Positions 60,720 through 64,000 of a stretch of 64,000 nt of DNA are shown here, in pieces. Within the stretch, counting starts at the first letter, position 1, and each line of letters opens with the position of its first letter. This DNA comes from Gp6-AA40 sp963772955 (GTDB taxonomy: Bacteria; Acidobacteriota; Vicinamibacteria; Vicinamibacterales; UBA2999), in contig CAVYZF010000019.1 in assembly GCA_963772955.1 (NCBI GenBank), positions 124,001 to 188,000 of the forward strand, in the 5' to 3' direction. Position numbers and translations under genes: made by a program. The notes beneath the pieces are model-generated. The model saw nothing but the letters and a program-made list of their open reading frames with translations. It was not told the origin of the DNA and did not search any database.

Positions 60720-62051
60720 CTACTTGTACCGCTGTCCATGCTTGATCACCACCTTCGGATCGCGCAGCACGTCGATATGGCGCAGCGGATCTCCGACCAC
60801 CGCGATAATGTCCGCGTCCTTCCCAGCAGCAACCGAGCCGGAGTCGCGATCGGCGCCCATCACGCGAGCCGCATCCAGCGTCATGCGCTGGAGCACCATC
60901 ATCGGATCCATCCCGAGCACGCGAACCCACAGGTCCGCATCCATCCAGGTCGCGTGACGCGCAAGCTCGCCCGCGCTCCCCTCGTCGCTGCCGAACACGA
61001 GAATCGCGCCCGCGTCCCGTAGCTGCGCGATTTTCCGTTTGACGATCGCTTCCGTGTCGGGCTGAGGCGCGCGCGGCTTGTACGTCTCCCAGCCCTGCTT
61101 GACCTCGGCGACGAGTGCTGGGGGCAGGCCGAGATACGCCTCGGGGTCGTCCACGATCTCTGGCTTCGTCGCGGTGTACGAACCGTTCAGAAGATTGTTC
61201 GCGCCAACCGTCGGCGTCCAGTAGAGCGGCGGCCCGTTCTTCACGCGTTCTCTCAGGGCCGTCATGATGTCCGGCGCGTACTCAGGGCTATCCACGCCGA
61301 TGTGCTGAAAATCGTCGATACCGATCTGGAGGCCGAGGCGGACTTCAGCATCATTCTGGCCGTGCATCGCGACTTTCTTTCCGCGCGCGTGCGCCTCGGT
61401 GATGATCGCGCTTCGCTCTTCTGGCGACATACGCTCGGTGAAGAACAGCTTGATGACGTCGGCGCCCCGATCGAGCAGCTGTCGCGTCTTCGCTCGCGCG
61501 TCAGCTGCATCGGCGATCGCAAGGAATTGAGCGGTCGGCGCAGGGGCACCAGGGGCCATCTTTGCCAGTGCGGGCCCGGCTGCGTAGATCGTCGATCCCA
61601 TCAGCTCGCCGCTCGCGATTCGCCTCTTCACGCCGAAGATCGCGTCCGCAGGTGCGGCCATGTCACGCACGCTCGTGACGCCGCCCATCAACATCTGCCT
61701 CGCCGATGCCGGAATCGTCACGCGCTCGAAGTCGGCCACGTGCGTAAACCACGCGCCCGGGTTTGGATGACCGCTGTAGATCAAATGAACGTGCAGATCC
61801 CACAGGCCGGGGAGCACGGTCATCCCTTCCGTCGAGATTCGCTCGTACTCGGGCGGCACGGGCAACGAGGCGACCGTTCCGATCCGCTCGATGCGATCGC
61901 CTCGAATCAGCACGACGCTGTTGCGAAGGGGCGTCACGCCTGTGCCGTCGATCAACGTGCCGCCGACGAGGGCGATCGGCTTCTGCGACTGCGCGACAGC
62001 TGGACACAGCGCGACCACACACAGCGCGATAGAGGCGGCAATGGCCTTCAT
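60720..62051 (-). CDS. Exported amidohydrolase-family metallohydrolase
   Basis: A 443-residue protein with signal peptide (IAASIALCVVALCPAVAQ). Amidohydrolase motifs: LWDLHVHLIYSG (HxH), KLFFTERM with the likely carboxylated Lys in IKLFF, HGQNDAEVRLGL with metal His, FQHIG, and LVFGSDEGSAG with the catalytic Asp. Likely imidazolonepropionase/prolidase-type hydrolase of cyclic amides or related compounds. Divergent from the sugar dehydrogenase. Confidence 0.9.
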   Translation of the reverse strand: MKAIAASIALCVVALCPAVAQSQKPIALVGGTLIDGTGVTPLRNSVVLIRGDRIERIGTVASLPVPPEYERISTEGMTVLPGLWDLHVHLIYSGHPNPGAWFTHVADFERVTIPASARQMLMGGVTSVRDMAAPADAIFGVKRRIASGELMGSTIYAAGPALAKMAPGAPAPTAQFLAIADAADARAKTRQLLDRGADVIKLFFTERMSPEERSAIITEAHARGKKVAMHGQNDAEVRLGLQIGIDDFQHIGVDSPEYAPDIMTALRERVKNGPPLYWTPTVGANNLLNGSYTATKPEIVDDPEAYLGLPPALVAEVKQGWETYKPRAPQPDTEAIVKRKIAQLRDAGAILVFGSDEGSAGELARHATWMDADLWVRVLGMDPMMVLQRMTLDAARVMGADRDSGSVAAGKDADIIAVVGDPLRHIDVLRDPKVVIKHGQRYK

Positions 62052-62103
62052 GGCGTAGAGAATGTCACAATTCTCGTCCGCGCATTTTCATGGAGTTGAC
62101 CGC

Positions 62104-63423
62104 TTGAGCAGGTATTCACGTCTCGCCGCATGGACCATCGGGCTCGTCACATTCGTCGTGCTCTCTTCTGGCATGCCAGGCGCGCAACAGGCGCCGGCAG
62201 GTGGCGCCGCTCAACCCGCACAGGGTGCGCGCGGCGGTGCACGAGGCGCTCCTCCCGCACCGGTGAACACGCTCGGATCGGGCCCGTGGGATCTCGGCAC
62301 CGGTCGCGGTCGGCTGCACGTGACGCTGTACGCGAAGGATCTCGATCATCCCTGGGGCATCGCGTTTCTTCCTGACCCCTCGACTCCGCTCGGGGCAGGC
62401 GGCCTGACAATGCTCGTCACCGAGCGGCCCGGACGACTGCGTGTGATCCGAAATGGTGTGCTCGACCCGACACCGATCGGTCCACTGCCAGCGATGCTCG
62501 CGCGCAGCCTCGGCGGTCTGCTCGACGTCTCGCTGCATCCGCGCTTCGCGGAGAACCATCTGATCTACCTCACGTACGCGAAGCCGGGCCCGCAAGGAGA
62601 GAACGACGCGACCACAGCGGTGTATCGCGCACGATGGGATGGCGGCTCGACGCTCGCGGACGGCAAAGACATCTTCGTCGCCAACGCGTATCACGGCGGG
62701 CCAGGGACCGATCAGAGCATGGGCCCGGCAACCGGCAGCTACGGCTCACGAATCGCGTGGGATCGCAACGGGCTGATGTACGTCACGCTCGGCGATCGCA
62801 ACATCGGCAAGATGGCGCAGGAGCCCGGGTCGCACATCGGCAAGATCGTGCGGCTCACAGACGATGGCAGCGTGCCGCCGGACAATCCATTCGTCGGGAA
62901 GGCTGGTTGGTTGCCGGAGATCTACACGCTCGGTCATCGCAATCCGCTCGGGCTCGCGTTCGACTCACAAGGTCAGCTCTGGTCAACCGAAGAAGGTCCG
63001 CAGGGCGGCGATGAGTTGAATCTGATTCAGGCGGGCAAGAATTACGGCTGGCCGCGCGTGTCGCTTGGACGCAACTACGACGGCACTCGCGTTGGCGAAG
63101 GCTTCTCCGCTCCCGGTCTCGAAGAGCCGGTCGTCTTCTGGGTACCGGCGATCGCGATCTCGGGGCTGTCGTTCTACGACGGGGACAAGTTTCCACAGTG
63201 GAAGGGCAACGCCTTCGTCGGCGGCATGCGCGCAAACACGGGGCAGCACATTCAACGCGTGCAGTTCAACGCAAAGGGACTTCCGACCGGCCGCGAGATC
63301 TTCCTCGCCGAGCTCAAGCAGCGCATCCGCGAGGTGAAGCCCGGGCCAGACGGGTACCTCTACGCGTTGACCGATGAGACCTTCGGCGCAATTCTTCGTG
63401 TCGAGCCGCCGGTTACCCCGTAA
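62104..63423 (+). CDS. Exported PQQ-dependent sugar dehydrogenase
   Basis: A 439-residue protein with signal peptide (SRLAAWTIGLVTFVVLSSGM, then PGAQQ) and an Ala/Gly/Pro-rich spacer, then a six-bladed beta-propeller of the Asd/soluble glucose dehydrogenase type: HPWGIAFLPDP, LGGLLDVSLHPRFAENHL, YLTLGDRN-like MYVTLGDRNIGK, TLGHRNPLGLAF, and GGDELNLIQAGKNYGWP. It oxidises sugars with PQQ. TTG at 62104 with GGAG upstream is preferred; ATG 62062 would lengthen the N-terminus and nearly overlap the divergent gene. Confidence 0.88.
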   Translation: MSRYSRLAAWTIGLVTFVVLSSGMPGAQQAPAGGAAQPAQGARGGARGAPPAPVNTLGSGPWDLGTGRGRLHVTLYAKDLDHPWGIAFLPDPSTPLGAGGLTMLVTERPGRLRVIRNGVLDPTPIGPLPAMLARSLGGLLDVSLHPRFAENHLIYLTYAKPGPQGENDATTAVYRARWDGGSTLADGKDIFVANAYHGGPGTDQSMGPATGSYGSRIAWDRNGLMYVTLGDRNIGKMAQEPGSHIGKIVRLTDDGSVPPDNPFVGKAGWLPEIYTLGHRNPLGLAFDSQGQLWSTEEGPQGGDELNLIQAGKNYGWPRVSLGRNYDGTRVGEGFSAPGLEEPVVFWVPAIAISGLSFYDGDKFPQWKGNAFVGGMRANTGQHIQRVQFNAKGLPTGREIFLAELKQRIREVKPGPDGYLYALTDETFGAILRVEPPVTP

Positions 63424-63427
63424 TTCT

Positions 63428-63450
63428 GTGAAGGGGTCTGACCCCTTCAC
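63428..63450. repeat. Perfect 11-bp inverted repeat (GTGAAGGGGTC / GACCCCTTCAC)
   Basis: Arms 63428-63438 and 63440-63450 separated by one base; it begins five bases after the sugar dehydrogenase stop codon. It is a larger version of the palindrome at 22119. It can terminate transcription only weakly, having no U-tract. Confidence 0.7.
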
Positions 63451-63672
63451 ACGGTTGCCGCAACTGCCGAGATTTAGAAGAGCGACTTCGTCGTCGCGAT
63501 CACGGTCCCGGACGAGTTCTCGCTCTCGGCCGCGAGCAAAATCGAGATCGCGCGTGAACACGTCCCGCGACTCCTCATCTCGAACCCGGTCGCTCGAACC
63601 GTTGCGCCTTCCGAAGCTCCGACCCATGAATCCGCTCGCTCCGTCGTCTCGAGGACTGTATCGATCGAGCAT
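63451..63672 (-). pseudogene. Arg/Asp-rich 5' fragment, truncated at palindrome
   Basis: A minus-strand frame of about 74 codons (MLDRYSPRDDGASGFMGRSF; later RDVFTRDLDFARGRERELVR, DRDRDDEVALL). The RDVFTRDLD-L/F-x-RGREREL-V-x-DRDR pattern resembles the start of a family of unknown function seen in Acidobacteria and relatives. The reading continues only as antisense of the sugar dehydrogenase, so I read it as a gene truncated where the 63428-63450 palindrome lies. Confidence 0.35.
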
Positions 63673-64000
63673 GACTCCACTCCATCCCAGTCGAACGGTG
63701 CCGCACCAAGCCGGTGCGGGCGCCCTTAAGAGCTGAGTATGTGAGGCGTGAACTCGCTTCTCAATCGATCGTCGGCACGTGTTGGACGACGACGATGGAG
63801 TCAGGCCGCGACAGTAAGAAATCGGTCCAATCAGGATCCCGCTCTTCGCAAGGGTCTGTGTGCTCGCCCGAGCTGATGGGCCGACAATGCTGTGGATGGA
63901 TGGCGGAGATTCGCCATTCGCGGAAACGGTTACGTGATATCGTTAGCCCAGCGATCATCAGGCGAAGATCGCGGAAATACCTTGGTTTTTGCTTGTACTG
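63673..64000. other. End of window without a recognised gene
   Basis: About 330 bases. A 65-codon minus-strand frame (63761-63958, starting MIAGLTISRNRFREWRIS) could be a small protein or a gene remnant, but I recognise no family. No RNA gene or repeat was seen. Confidence 0.3.

Noticed and set aside
62983..63450. Extension of the minus-strand Arg/Asp-rich frame through the sugar dehydrogenase
   Set aside because: Antisense to conserved propeller blades; only the part beyond the palindrome is plausible as gene remnant.

Overview
The window is GC-rich bacterial chromosome with densely packed genes on both strands. I infer an Acidobacteriota-type soil bacterium, perhaps Vicinamibacteria-like. 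The reasons are two secreted tannase/feruloyl-esterase-like proteins, several secreted PQQ or heme oxidoreductases, repeated members of an uncharacterised secreted family with a PDGQPDLQGIW-type N-terminus, and YSC84, DUF3309 and YtxH stress proteins. No rRNA, tRNA or CRISPR array was seen. Taxonomy is inference only.

Layout. 0-6.3 kb is a signalling block: a NarL-type response regulator that is split by a frameshift, a KaiC-like double RecA ATPase, a KaiB-like protein and a histidine kinase, then a CRP/FNR regulator and a PspF-like sigma-54 activator on the minus strand. 6.4-9.7 kb holds YSC84/DUF3309 stress genes, a tannase and a TrmN6-like methyltransferase. 9.7-26.4 kb is housekeeping and regulation: fused E1, E2, E3 and LipB of a 2-oxoacid dehydrogenase system, an FHA protein, an MBL hydrolase, a predicted pseudokinase, an SDR, a degenerate malate-dehydrogenase-like protein, a frameshifted M28 peptidase, an ECF sigma factor, two CNNM/HlyC transporters and an NtrC-type regulator with Glu at the phosphoacceptor site. 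26.5-27.6 kb holds HU, QueF and a Smr protein.

27.7-33.8 kb looks like a small defence island: an SNF2-type helicase, an Eco57I-class adenine methyltransferase translationally coupled to it, and a frameshifted GxxExxY (PD-(D/E)XK-type) gene bounded by inverted 8-bp repeats. 33.8-43.3 kb holds an esterase, HAD phosphatases, SucA-SucB, an FKBP and a PQQ dehydrogenase. An orphan phage/contractile-system spike protein follows at 43.3 kb. 44.4-51.1 kb has PruA, a three-domain aldo-keto reductase/kinase/HAD fusion, an MFS protein, a four-helix-bundle (23S IVS-type) gene bounded by inverted 7-bp repeats, and a MATE transporter. 51.1-63.4 kb is a block of mainly exported enzymes: an epoxide hydrolase, a cytochrome/copper-monooxygenase-like protein, a second tannase, an amidohydrolase, a sugar dehydrogenase and three paralogues of the secreted family.

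The most unusual feature is a set of at least nine tracts of short tandem units (7 bp, or 8 bp in one family), usually arranged as facing inverted pairs. They lie at gene ends, supply stop codons or C-terminal residues to neighbouring genes, bracket three small-gene units, and in one case lie in frame inside the E2 linker. They resemble the heptameric STRR repeats known from cyanobacteria. The four-helix-bundle unit bracketed by them is the best candidate for an undescribed mobile element.
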